From Hyperoodon ampullatus (lineage: Eukaryota; Chordata; Mammalia; Artiodactyla; Ziphiidae): a stretch of DNA of 64,000 nucleotides. A model generated the notes under the pieces. It worked only from the letters and a program-made list of their open reading frames with translations. It did no database searches and was not told the DNA's origin. Both the position numbers and the translations under genes were made by a program. Positions within the stretch are counted from its first letter, which is position 1. The number at the start of each line of letters is the position of its first letter. The stretch spans positions 25,878,588 through 25,942,587 of the forward strand of contig OX457070.1 of NCBI GenBank assembly GCA_949752795.1, in the 5' to 3' direction. Shown piece after piece: positions 24,473 through 36,130 of this stretch.

Positions 24473-24751
24473 GTCTTTTGATGTCTGGTATGGCAAGTTC
24501 CCTTACCTTATTCTTTAAAAATACGTCTTGATTTTCCAAAAAATTTTGGAATCAGCCTGTCAAGTTCCATGAAAAAATCTACTGGAATTTTGAGTAGCGA
24601 TTCACTGAATTTATTTAAGCTTTCCTTAATATATTTCAATGAAGCTTTATCATTTTCTCTACATTAGTTTTGCATGTCCTTTGTTAGATTCATTTCTAAG
24701 TACTTATTTTTTGTTGTTTTTTAAAAAAGTATCTTAAAAAAAATCTTTTGC

Positions 24752-24949
24752 GGGCTTCCCTGGTGGCACAGTGGTTGAGAGTCCGCCTGCTGATGCAGGG
24801 GACACGGGTTCGTGCCCTGGTCCGGGAAGATCCCGCATGCCGCGGAACGGCTGGAGCGGTGAGCCAGGGTCGCTGAGCCTGCGCATCCAGAGCCTGTGCT
24901 CTGCAACGGGAGAGGCCACAACAGTGAGAGGCCTGCATACCGTAAAAAA
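24752..24949 (+). mobile_element. CHR-type SINE, short poly(A) form
   Basis: TSD AAAAAAATCTTTTGC on both sides. Confidence 0.96.
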
Positions 24950-25427
24950 AAAAAAAATCTTTTGCATTATGTATCAGAAGACATGTATCAAAAAATGCAC
25001 AGAGAACTCAGTGAGTTGTTAAAAAGTGAACATGTACCCAGGTTTAAAAAAAAAAAAAAATCTGCCTAGAACCCTATATGCTCTCCCCTCATTCTTTCTA
25101 TCTCCCCCAGGCTGAGCATAACACCACATTTTAAATTCAACAAATTACTTATATTTCTGAACTTTATATAAATGGAATAATACAGCACATAGCCTTTATG
25201 TCTTGCTTTCTTCTCTTACATTATATTTGTAAGATTCGTTAAGTGTTAAAACATATATTTGTCTTTTACTCAGTCTCATTTACTGGTTACTATTCAACAG
25301 TGTTAATATGGTACAACTCACTCATACTACTGGAAAAATAATGGCATAATAAATATAAAAATAATGGCATCTGGGTAATTGCCAGTTTGGAGCTATTACA
25401 AAAACTGCTGTAAAGAATATTCATGTG

Positions 25428-25760
25428 GCAGAGGACATACCGCTGCAGTTGCCGCCACCTCTGGGATTTCTGGTTCTTTTCTCTTCGCCTTAAATTCGGT
25501 GTCTTTTATGAATAATCAAAAGCAGCAAAAGGCAACGCTATCAGGCCAGCGTTTTAAAGCCAGAAAAAGAGGGCATCCCTGGTGGCGCAGTGGTTGGGAG
25601 TCCGCCTGCCGATGCAGGGGACACGGGTTTGTGTCCCAGTCCGGGAGAATCCCACATGCTGCGGAGCGGCTAGGCCCGTGAGCCATGGCCGCTGGGCCTG
25701 CGCGTCCGGAGGCTGTGCTCCACAACGGCAGAGGCCACAGCGGTGAGAGGCCCGCGTACC

Positions 25761-25797
<37 letters not shown>

Positions 25798-27414
25798 AGA
25801 AAAAGACGAAAAAGAGAGGTTTGACCCTACTCAGTTTCAAAACTGCATTATTCAAGGCTTAACTGAAACTGGTACTGATTTGGAAGCAGTAGCAAAGTTT
25901 CTTGATGCTTCTGGAGCAAAACTTGATTACCACCGATATGCAGAAACATTCTTTGACATTCTGGTGGCCGGTGGAATGCTGGCCCCAGGTGGTACACTGG
26001 CAGATGACATGATGCGTACAGATGTCAGTGTGTTCGCACCACAAGAAGACCTAGAGACCATGCAAGCATTTGCTCAGGTTTTTAACAAGTTAATCAGGTG
26101 CTACAAATACCTGGAGAAAGGTTTTGAAGATGGAGTTAAAAAGCTGCTGCTGTTCTTAAAGGGTTTTTCAGAGTCGGAGAGGAACAAGCTGGCTATGTTG
26201 ACTGGTGTTCTTCTGGCTAATGGAACACTTAATGCATCCATTCTTAATAGCCTTTATAATGAGAATTTGGTTAAAGAAGGGGTTTCAGCAGCTTTTGCTG
26301 TAAAGCTCTTTAAATCATGGATAAATGAAAAAGATATCAATGCAGTAGCTCCAAGTCTTCGGAAAGTGAGCATGGATAACAGACTGATGGAACTTTTTCC
26401 TGCCAATAAACAAAGCGTTGAACACTTCACAAAGTATTTTACTGAGGCAGGCTTGAAAGAGCTTTCACAGTATGTTTGGAATCAGCAAACCATAGGAGCT
26501 CGTAAGGAACTCCAGAAAGAACTTCAAGAACAGGTGTCCCGTGGTGATCCATTTAAGGATATAATTTTGTATGTCAAGGAGGAGATGAAAAAAAACAACA
26601 TCCCAGAATTAGCTGTCATCGGAATAGTATGGTCCAGTGTAATGAGCACCGTGGAATGGAACAAAAAAGAGGAGCTTGTAGCAGAGCAAGCCATCAAGCA
26701 CTCGAAGCAATACAGCCCTCTACTTGCTGCCTTTACAACTCAAGGTCAGTCTGAGCTGACTCTGTTACTGAAGATTCAGGAGTACTGCTATGACAACATT
26801 CATTTCATGAAAGCCTTCCAGAAAATAGTGGTGCTTTTTTATAAAGCTGAAGTTCTGAGTGAAGAACCCATTCTCAAGTGGTATAAAGATGCACATGTTG
26901 CCAAGGGGAAAAGTGTCTTCCTTGAGCAAATGAAAAAGTTTGTAGAGTGGCTCAAAAATGCTGAAGAAGAATCTGAGTCTGAAGCTGAAGAAGGTGACGA
27001 ATGTGAAACTACACCCTCAGTAAAGCAAACAGGAGTTGTAGATAAAATGTCATGTCTCATGTGTCCTGGTTCTTACATCTTCCTACCTCCCTATATCAAG
27101 CATGATATAAGGGCTTTCATGGCAAGTTTTATTTGAACTGTTTCTATGGTTACTGGAAATGTTGGACTTAGTTTCTGAAACCATGTTTTAAGTAGCTACA
27201 GGAGCTATAGATTTGAATTTAATGTTGCATTAGTCTTTTCAGTTATCTTCTACCTCCTGTATTTTCTACTGTAATAATGTAATTTAAGGCCTTCCACAAT
27301 GAACAGTTCACTTTTTCCCTGGGTTTTCTATATAAACAGTTTTCAAGATATGATTTGGTTAAAAATAATGTTATAAAAATTGTTTGCAAATTAAACTGTA
27401 AAAGTAAAAAAAAA
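25428..27414 (+). pseudogene. BZW1: Processed retrocopy of BZW1 (5MP2, eIF5-mimic protein), split by a SINE
   Basis: This is an intronless copy of BZW1, whose parent is a translation regulator with a C-terminal W2 domain that binds eIF2/eIF3. It has a 5' UTR, a start ATG at 25508 (MNNQKQQKATLSGQRFKAR), the body from about 25806, a 3' UTR with ATTAAA at 27390 and a poly(A) tail. The 16-bp duplication AAAGAATATTCATGTG flanks it at 25412-25427 and 27415-27430, which proves L1-type retroposition. A SINE (25571-25796) interrupts it after about residue 22. From there some 398 codons run without a stop or frameshift through the acidic tail [12 protein letters not shown]. The family's terminal stop is replaced by GAA at 26999, extending the frame 45 codons to TGA at 27134. 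It lies antisense to ALMS1 inside an old L1. Whether it is expressed is unknown. Confidence 0.95.
25571..25796 (+). mobile_element. CHR-type SINE, short form, inside the BZW1 retrocopy
   Basis: TSD CAGAAAAAGA at 25561-25570 and 25797-25806. The A tail is over 30 bases. It leaves the two halves of the retrocopy in the same frame, with one TGA (25679) between them. Confidence 0.97.
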
Positions 27415-28604
27415 AAAGAATATTCATGTGTGTCTCGGTGCTCATGCACATCCTTTTCTGTGGAGTATATAGTTAGGAACAGAATTGCTCTGTTATGCTT
27501 TTGTGTAACTTAGTAGATAATGGCAAATGGCTTTCCAAGGTCACTCTACCAATTTACATTCTTACCAGCAGTGAATAAGTACTGTTTGTTCTATATTCTT
27601 ACCAACACAGTATTAACTTTTTCATTTCAGTCATTTTAATGGGTATGCAGAGATATCTTATTGTGGTCTTAATTTGCAATTCCCTGTTGATGAATTAAGT
27701 TGAATATTTTGCATATGTTCATTGGCTATTGGACAGTCTTTTATAAAAAGTACCTATTCAAGTCTTCTGTCCTTTTTTAAAATTGGACTAACTTTTTCAT
27801 ATTGATTTGTATGAGTTCTTTTTATATTCTGGATAGAAGTCCTTTATGAGATATGTATTGCAAATATCTTCCCCAGTCTGTGGCTTGCCTTTTACTCTCT
27901 TATTTGGTGTTTAATTAATAGAATCCCTTAATTTAATGTGGCATATTTGTCAGTTTTTTCTTTTATGGCTACTTTTTGGGGGTAGGGATCCAATTTAATA
28001 AATGTTTTCCCATTCCAAGATTGTGAGGACATACTCTTCTGTATTTTCTTGCAGAAGACTGACCTATCCATCTATCTATGCCTTTCATATTTAAATCTAA
28101 AGTATATGGAATTGATTTTGGTGTACAGTGTAATGTAGGGGGGTCATAGTTCTTTTTTATCCCTAACATCCAATTTACCTAACATCATTTTACTGAAAAG
28201 ATCATCTTTTCCCCCACCATATTGCAGTGGTACCTTTATTGTAAATCAGGTGTCCATATATGTGAATCTGGAGTATTCTCTTCTATGGTCAGCCTGTTTA
28301 TTCTTTTGCCAACATCACACTGTCTTAATTACTACAGTTTTATAATAAGTTTTGATACTTGGTAGTGTAAATCTTCTAGATTCTTTTTCGATTTTTTATT
28401 ATTTGTATTTAGGGTGTAACGTTACCCCTAATCACTTTGGCTACCTTCTATACATTTTGATAGCAGAATTTTATTATTACTTAGTTTTAAATATATTGTA
28501 ACTTCCAGTATGACTTTAACTTCTGAGTTACTTAGAATTACATTTTTAAATTTTCAAATACATGTTTATTATATTAGTATATATATATAATATTTACATA
28601 TTAG

Positions 28605-29035
28605 GTATATTAGTTTCCTAGGGCTGCCACAATAAATTACTACAAACTGAGCGGCTTAAAACAAAATAAATTTATTCTCCCACAGATCTGGAGTCTATAA
28701 ATCGAAATCAAAGTGTCAGCAGGAACATGGTCTCTCAAAAGTCTATCTGGGAGAATCTTTCCTTGTCTCTTCCAGCTTCTAGTGACCCCTAGTGCTCCCT
28801 GGCTTTGGACAGAATAATTCCAATCTCTGCTCCTGTCTTCATGTGGCCTCCTCTCCTCTTTTTATAAGTACACTAATCATTGGATTTAAGGCCCACCCTA
28901 CATCCAGGATGATATAACCTAGAGATCTTTAACTAATGACATCTGCAAAGACCCTATTTCCAAACAACATCACATTCTGAAGTTTCCTGTGGACCTGAAT
29001 TTTGGGGGGATTACTACTTAACCCATAAAACAGAT
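28605..29035. repeat. Ancient mammalian interspersed repeat, family not named
   Basis: It begins TTAGTTTCCTAGGGCTGCC and continues with GAGCGGCTTAAAACAAAATA, TCTGGAGTCTATAAATCG and a late AAAGACCCTATTTCC block. This is a well-known high-copy mammalian repeat, but I cannot assign the family by eye. Confidence 0.6.
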
Positions 29036-29039
29036 TTTT

Positions 29040-29540
29040 GTTTCATTTTGTTATTCCATGTTTTTATTGTTGAGTTCTAATTTAGCTACACTGTAGTCAA
29101 AGAAGCTGTTCTGTTTGAACATCAGTTCTTCAAAACTAACAGCTTCATCAATTTTTCTAAGTGTTCCGTGTGTTCTTTAAAAAATGAAAAGTTCTCTATA
29201 GTAAGTCAAACTTTTAAATTCCATTTTAAAATCTTGTCTACTTTAATTTTCTTTCCTGGTCTCTCAGTTTCTGATAGATATGTATTGTTGGGTTTACCTA
29301 TATTTTCCTGTCATTTTTCCTGCATACAAGTTTGAGTAAAAGAAAATAAACTCAAATTTTATCTTATTGGTATATTTGAGCCTTTTGTTATTACACGGTA
29401 AACTCATAATATATATTAATATTTTTTGGCCTGGAATTTTATTTTGTCAATATTAACATTGCTCATTAGCTTTATTTTAGTTAGTATTTGACAAATATAT
29501 CATTTTCTATCTCTTCCATGTTTTGGGAGGTAAGGCAAAA
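29040..29540 (-). mobile_element. Possible antisense L1 ORF2 remnant
   Basis: Weak likeness to reverse-complement L1 ORF2 (GTTGAGTTCTAATTTAGC, ACTGTAGTCAAAGAAGCTG, TTTCTGATAGATATG). Too diverged to be sure. Confidence 0.4.
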
Positions 29541-30689
29541 TAAACTGTAATCTAATCAAAAGAACATACACAAATGGTTTTGAAAGTCAAATAGTTCCAG
29601 TAAACTTATAACAGAAATCAACAGTTTTCAAAAACCACCAATTTATTTAGCCATTTCTTCTAGTATCACTATCCTTGCTTCCAAATAACATGCCTTTATA
29701 TTGCTGTATCCTTTTTAGTTCCAGAAATTATTTTTTTATTTCCTTTTATGATCAATATGGATTTACCTTTTATAGAACTTTCCTGTCACACCCATATTCC
29801 CTCAATATATCTTCTGAAAAGTTTTAGCCCTATATTAATGTTCACTGTTTATATATTATGTAAGTTGTAGTCATGATGATTAAATCAATATTCAGTATTC
29901 AAACATAGGCTGGCTCTATGTTCCGGTTTTGGCATAGTGTTAATGACTTCATGTGATGTTAATGCTTTTATGAGGAAACCGAATGAAAGACTGCTTGCTA
30001 AAGTGCACACATTTATTCTTCCACATAACTTTTTGTTGCACTGAAAAGCATTTTGAAGTCTTTTGAAATAAGATAAAAGAAGCACATCTGCCAGTTAACA
30101 TTGAGGCTGCCATGTAAATAGAAAGGCAAATATTTTTGCAAAATGTAGTTCATAAATGAAAACTCTCATATACTAGCTATGTACTAGTGGCAATTTGGTA
30201 CATATAGATAACCCTGTGATCCCACTGTCAGACAATTGAGAAGGAGGTGGATATGGAAAAATTGGCAGGGAACAAAGTGATAGACTAAGGGAACTCCATC
30301 AGAAGTCTGCACAATGAACTTACCAAATATAACTCCCCTCTAGTTTGCATTTGGTAAGGATGATGTGTGTGAAATAAAGTTGGGCTTTGTTCACTGAGGG
30401 ACCCCTATAACCTCCCATGTGTTATGTGGGTCTACTGCTACTATTATTGTTGGTCTATTTCCAGACTTTACATCCTAAGGAAAAGTCCTCCTATTTCACC
30501 GTTGGAGAAGCCCAGCCTCAGAGCCTCTCACTTTAAAGGATTAAGAAGAATAGAGGGAAGGTACCTGCTGGGGAAAATTGAATAGTGACTTTTGTATAAT
30601 AGCTAAGTGAGCCCATTAAATATATCAGAAGTAAAAATCTCAGTAGAAGGATTGGAATATAAAAGTGAGAAAATCTGTTAGGAAACAGA
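29541..30689. other. ALMS1 intron, nothing recognised
   Basis: Mixed-composition intron with no clear repeat, exon or splice-framed open frame. 31061-31675 is likewise empty by eye. Confidence 0.55.
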
Positions 30690-31060
30690 ACATAAAAAGA
30701 AGGGAAAAGGAAAAAAAATTCAAGATTGGCCCCAGAGGGACAACATCAAAAAACAGGTGTTCCATGGAGATAATAGAGAAGATATAAAAGAAAAACTCAA
30801 AGGACTAGTATAGGAACAAATTCCAAAACTGAAGGATATGAATTTCCATGTTAATAGGAACTGTCATGTACATAAAAATCCACACCAAGGCACATGACCT
30901 TGAAATTTTGAAACACTGGCAAGGAAAGAGATTCTGAAAGCTTCCAGAAAGAAAGCAGCTACCATATAAAGAAATGCAAATTAGACTGACATTAAGTTTT
31001 TCAAAAATAATACATGGAACAAATCATGCAGATTCCTAAAGATTAAAAGCTTTTATAAAA
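30690..31060 (+). mobile_element. L1/HAL1-like ORF1 remnant
   Basis: The order of phrases (CACACCAAGGCACATGACC, GGCAAGGAAAGAGATTCTG, AAGCTTCCAGAAAGAAAGC, GAAATGCAAATTAGACTG) matches an ancient L1-type ORF1 C-terminal region, as found in HAL1 half-L1 elements. No open frame remains. Confidence 0.55.
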
Positions 31061-31675
31061 CAGTGGGACCTGTATCTGGGGGCAAGGATGAAAACTCAAA
31101 TACCCACAGTCACCAGACTGACAAGGTAGATGTATGAAGTGGATTGAGTCCGAGACTCGTGGGGACTGAAGCCAACAGGAGAATGTATGTCCTCTCTGCA
31201 GAGGACAAGCATGCCTCAGGGTCAAATGATAACTGCCATGGAGGAATACAAGTTGAGTGCAACTACATATGCTGACTTCTCAAGGGAAGCCCAAAATCTT
31301 ATTTTTAGATCTTGGCAGCAAAATTTTAAAAAATTTAAAACACCATGTGAGCCATACACTTTCCTGCAGAATCCAACCTATGAGACATTAGTTTGTACCA
31401 TCTGACAGATAAATTCATGAGGCATTTTAATCAAGATTTTCTACGAATTTTAGTCTTTAAAACATACTTAAATGGATATTATTTCATTTCAAAAGTTGCA
31501 ATATATTTCCCATAGTGAAAATAAAGTCTACAGTTTTAAAAAATCTAAAGCATTTTAAAAGATTTTATATTTTACTTCTTGTACATATCCAATAAAACAG
31601 CTAGGAGAAAAGTTTGCATTAACAAAGCAGAAAAAAAAAAGAAAGCCTGGACAATACTCTCATTTAAGATGAACT

Positions 31676-31980
31676 GTGGCGCAGTGGTTGAGAATCTGCC
31701 TGCCAATGCAGGGGACACGGGTTTGAGCCCTGGTCTGGGAAGATCCCACATGCCGCAGAGCAACTGGGCCCGTGAGCCACAACTACTGAGCCTGAGCGTC
31801 TGGAGCCTGTGCTCCGCAACAAGAGAGGCCGCGATAGGGAGAGGCCCACGCACCACTATGAAGACTGGCCCCCGCTCGCCACAACTAGAGAAAACCCTCG
31901 CACAGAAACGAAGACCCAACACAGCCAAAAATAAATAAATAAATAAATGAATAAATAAAGGAGTTCCTTTAAAAAAAAAA
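31676..31980 (+). mobile_element. CHR-type SINE, intermediate long form, missing its first bases
   Basis: Starts at GTGGCGCAGTGG, so the GGGCTTCCCTG leader is absent. Long (AAAT)n tail. Ends about 32 bases from the ALMS1 exon at 32012. Confidence 0.94.
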
Positions 31981-32011
31981 GCCACAGAATACACAAAGCC
32001 AATCCAGTCAC

Positions 32012-32182
32012 CTGCATTATCTTTCTGAAAGGGTTTTTTCCCCATTGACAAGGATGCCTTAGTTACCACCCTCTTACTGTAGATCCCCTCTTTATGTTTA
32101 ATGTTAACAGTGTCTGCCAGGTCATCATTCCTTGTGCCTAGCACCTGAGCCGGGAAGTCTGGAGCAATGGCATCATTGGATC
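32012..32182 (-). CDS. ALMS1: ALMS1 internal exon (probably exon 13), first copy of the repeated module
   Basis: The 171-nt exon encodes SNDAIAPDFPAQVLGTR, NIKHKEGIYSKRVVTKASLS and GKKPFQKDNA, which match remembered human ALMS1 closely. The acceptor is TTTTCTGTAG|GA and the donor GCAG|GTGACT, with phase 1 at both ends. The next intron begins at 32011. Only about 30 bases into that intron lies the poly(A) end of a plus-strand SINE (31676-31980), so the local donor context is tightly bounded by a mobile element. The reading frame and both splice sites are nevertheless canonical. Confidence 0.95.
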
Positions 32183-32647
32183 CTACAGAAAAATGGAAAA
32201 GTAGTACAGTTAACACAAGTACAGATTGAAGAAAGACAAAAAATTTACCTCTTAAACCACCTCTATAAAAAAGGCACTACCATGGGAGTGTTACAGGGTA
32301 ATCAGAAGGAGACATCAGTCAAACTGAAGCTGTCAGAAATGTACAATATTGCAACAATATACTGGAGAAGCAAATGACATAAGAGGAGACATATAAATTA
32401 GAAGGGAGACAATTTCTGGCTCAGGAACGTTTTCAGGAGGAGAAAATAGTTTGTACCTTAGAAAATAAGTAGGCTTTTTGAAATATGGAGAGGAAGAAAC
32501 AAAGGCATTTTAGGTAGAGGTTACAGCATTAGCAAAGACCAGGAAGCAGGAAAACAGATTAAACAAAAAAATCAGATACTTTTGTGGTCAGACTGTATTA
32601 TGGACTACATTAAAGACAGTGGTGGGAGATATTAAAAATTGTTTGGG

Positions 32648-32850
32648 GGCTTCGCTGGTGGCGCAGTGGTTGAGAGTCCGCCTGTCGATGCAGGGGACAC
32701 AGGTTCGTGCCCCAGTCCAGGAAGATCCCACATGCCACGGAGCGGCTGTGCCCGTGAGCCATGGCCGCTGAGCCTGCGCGTCCGGAGCCTGTGCTCCGCA
32801 ACGGGAGAGGCCACAACGGTGAGAGGCCCGCGTACCGCAAAAAAAAAAAA
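32648..32850 (+). mobile_element. CHR-type SINE, short poly(A) form
   Basis: TSD AAAAATTGTTTGGG at 32634-32647 and 32851-32864. Confidence 0.97.
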
Positions 32851-33399
32851 AAAAATTGTTTGGGACAAAATTCAGCAGGGCATGGAATCCCAAGCTAAAG
32901 GGGTAAAGAGTGTAAATTTTACTGTACATGAAATGCAACATCATTAAGGATTTTTTAATAAAGGGAACTGCAATCAGTTACATTTTAGGAAGCTTAATCT
33001 GACAATAATACGAAAGACAAAACATTGTAAGGAAAAGTTTATGTGATAAAGTAATACAAGATTTGAAAGTAACTTTATTTTCTTTAAAATATATTTCAAT
33101 ATTCTTAAATCCACTAATATAGGAACTGATAAGAGAAGTTTATCCATGTCACATATAAGAGGCAAAAGAACATCTCTGGATGTACAAGAGTTTATAGTAA
33201 CTATAGAATTATCTTCTACAAAGATGCTTTTCTTTCTTAACTGGTACTCCATACTTCATGAATTTTCTAAGCACCTAAAATGTGTATGGCAATAAAAGCT
33301 GGGTAAGTATCAGTTCATTTGTACAGTATAAATATAAATAAGTCATGAGTTATATTTCAGGACAGATTGCAAGGATCCTATTAAGCCTTCTGGGTCATA

Positions 33400-35145
33400 T
33401 GTACACTCAGCTTTTCTTTGCTTCCGTGGCATCACGTTCTTTTATTTGCTCCCCACCTCTCTGGTAAATCCTTAGTGTCCTTTCCTCCACCAAATCTCTC
33501 AATGCTGGAGTTCCTCAAGGGGTAAGAACTGGGTTCTCTTCTCTTCTTGGATGAACTCATTGATCATCAATGTATGGAACACTACATGTGGATGACCAAC
33601 AAATACACATCTCTAGCTGGAACCTGTTTTCTGAGCTTCAGATTCTAGCATTCAGGACACAGCTAGCCTCTAAAGCATTTGGAGGAAAAATCAGAAAAAG
33701 ATGTCCCTTCCACATAAAAAAAAATTTGTTTTATATATTATGATACAACACAAACAACTATACGTGAGGGTCTCTTCACCACCTCCCTTTATTCTCCAAG
33801 AGAGGTGATTATGTCAGGTTCAGAGTTAGGTAAGGAAGAATAATTAAGTTCCTGAGAGCAGTGAATGGATGTACAAGAGAATCAACCTTCTTGGAGCTGA
33901 GAGGCAGTTGAAAGAGAGTGTAGCCACACATATTTGTATATGCTATTGAATGTATGTGTAGTTATTTTCCTGCATCTGTGCACAGCTGCAGAATGTGTGA
34001 AGATTTACGTTTCGGGCAGGAAGAGAGTTAACATTATTGCTCCAGAACTCTAACAGGAGATTTGGAATCTTCACACCTGGATGTTTTCATAAAAAATGGC
34101 ATATGTTTATGACGTGAACAGAGCCACCTTCTAGATAGTGCCCTTGCATACAAATTCAACTGTAAACCGACTTTGTTTACATTCAACTGCAGGTTTAACA
34201 TCTCTACATGAATGTGGAACAGAAATCTCATTTTTAACATGTCCAAAGCAGATATTTTGACCATCTTCTCCAAATCTGCTTCTTCCTCAGGCTTCTCCAT
34301 TTCAGTAAATGGCACCTTTATTTACCCAGTTGCTTATTCTAGAAAACTAGAAATCTTCTTTTTTTTCACTTCCTTCTCCCTTACTCTCTATATTCTACTA
34401 CCAAGTCCAGGAAGAACTATTTCCTAAAAATAAGTTGAATGTGTCCACTTTTCTCCATCTCTGTCATCATCACTCTAATCCTAGGTACTACCATCTCTGA
34501 CACTAATTACTGCAACAGCCTTCAGCTAACTGGTATCCTCACTTCTACTTCTTGACCCTCCCTGCACCTGGGCTCCCTGCCTTTCCATCCACAAGCTATT
34601 CTCTATATAGCAGCCTGAAAAAAATTTACAAATGTAAATCAAACCACAGTTGCCTACTAGAAGAAAGTTCAAATGCCTTAATATGGTTTACACAACCCTG
34701 GATCATCTTGAACCTACCTATCTTTAACCATGTATAGCCACAGCTCTGGTCTACCCACACTGCCTTCTTCTCACTTGTCAAATGCATCAAACTTTCCTGT
34801 TTCTGGAGCTCCTCCCATTCTGTTCCCTTCCGCCAGAACACTCTCACTCCCCACTCTCTGCTTGCCTAACTTATCTATATCCTCTAGATCTCAGCTCAAA
34901 AGTTTCTTCTTTGGAAAGGCCTTCATGGGCTCCTAAAACTAAACTGGATCCTTTTACTCTCTTAAAACTCTTCTTTATTTTCCTAACTCATCATTTGTAA
35001 TTATGTACTTATTTGTATCTATTTGTTAATATGTGTCTCCCCACTTGAACATGATCATAGGGGGCATGTTTATTTTGCACAGCCGTATAAATGTAGCACC
35101 TAGCATAGTATCTGCCAGAAACACGGTAAGAATTTTAATACTTTT
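33400..35145 (+). mobile_element. LINE2 (L2) 3' region in two pieces
   Basis: Typical L2 phrases are CTGGAGTTCCTCAAGGGG (33500), TACACATCTCTAGCTGGAAC (33610), CTCTACATGAATGTGGAAC and AACATGTCCAAAGCAG (34240), CTCAGCTCAAAAGTTTCTTC (34890) and the terminal AGCACCTAGCATAGTATCTG (35100). The two parts are separated by about 520 bases (33655-34175) that I cannot place in L2. Confidence 0.65.
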
Positions 35146-35499
35146 TTGGTTGAAGAAAAGATGAACATAAGCTGAAAGTTTCTGTGACCTTAAAAAAAAA
35201 ATAACCTGGTCATTGCAGAAAATTCAGAAAAGTAAGCAGAAAACAAACAAACCAAAAAACTCGACCATACTTTGGTTATAGATCAAAATGTATATAGTTT
35301 CAATATCTTTTTTTCACACCCAAATAGAGATATATTTTATTTAAATGGAATTTAAAGTCAGCATATAAAGTGAAAAAACATGCAGGGTCAAAATCATCCT
35401 TGAAGGTTGAAATTGCTATCTTGTCTGCTCAATAAATCCATCAGAGTCCACTTTTTCCCCCTGGCTTGTAACAAATCACTGTGCCTGCATCTAAGCACC

Positions 35500-36130
35500 T
35501 GATGAAGTACCTGACTTGTGTTTAGAGACCACATTGTACTAAAAACACTTAAACTCTAGAATCATACCCAGGGAAGCAAGTTAAAAGATGCTTAAACTAT
35601 AAAAGTCAAATGCGGACACTGAACTTGGAGAACTGAGGTTTCCCACCTCTCATTTCAAACTCTCTCATGATAATATGCTGATAAGAGTGTGGAGGAAAAA
35701 AAAAAGAGTGTGGAGGGTACAACACACTTGTACTTTTAAGATTCATTCTCCTCTTCTCTTTTTGTTAAACACATGTAATTGAACTTGTTTAAATGTATGT
35801 GTGACATAATGCCAATGTATGCCAAAATTACTTATCATAGTTAAAGATATTTCATCATCGAGACTAGTGAAGACCGCTGCCACGTCCTGTCTGCAGTCTG
35901 CAGTGGGGTGTTGCTCCAGGACTTTTTGCTTCAGAGGTGGGTGCAAGATGCCCTATCCAATAAACCATTGATGTCTCTGTCACCATCTCCAGGCTCTTTC
36001 TTCAGTTTTGAGGCTGCGTAACCACAAGGCTTGCAGGCCTGTGTGGTGCAGCCTAATAGGGAGTATATCAAGGATGGAGAGTGGAGTCAACACTACCAGA
36101 TCCCAAGGTGGGACCCTGACTGATACATTA
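35500..36130 (+). mobile_element. Possible solitary LTR of an old endogenous retroelement
   Basis: The block around TATCCAATAAACCATTGATG, then TCTCTGTCACCATCTCCAGG and GGGACCCTGACTGATACA, resembles the poly(A)-signal, R and U5 part of an LTR. No coding remnants (gag, pol, env) are seen nearby. Open frames on both strands are not gene-like. Weak call. Confidence 0.35.

Larger units (their letters stand above)
23290..24740 (-). mobile_element. Antisense old L1 fragment with SINE and microsatellite inside
   Basis: T-rich sequence in antisense L1 order: 3' UTR-like from about 23290, then phrases such as CACTACTGAATAGATCACCC (24230) and CTTTGTTAGATTCATTTCTAAG (24680), both hallmarks of reverse-complement ORF2. 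It is strongly diverged and no frame survives. It is interrupted at 23557-23861 by a SINE and at 24362-24472 by TA/CA repeats. Confidence 0.6.
25075..28560 (-). mobile_element. Antisense old L1 fragment hosting the BZW1 retrocopy
   Basis: Antisense L1 3' UTR and ORF2-like sequence lies on both sides of the retrocopy (25080-25411 and 27431-28560), with phrases such as AGTCCTTTATGAGATATG, TTGCAAATATCTTCCCCAG and CATCATTTTACTGAAAAG. It has diverged far and shows no frame. The retrocopy and its target duplications sit inside it, so it is the older layer. Confidence 0.6.
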
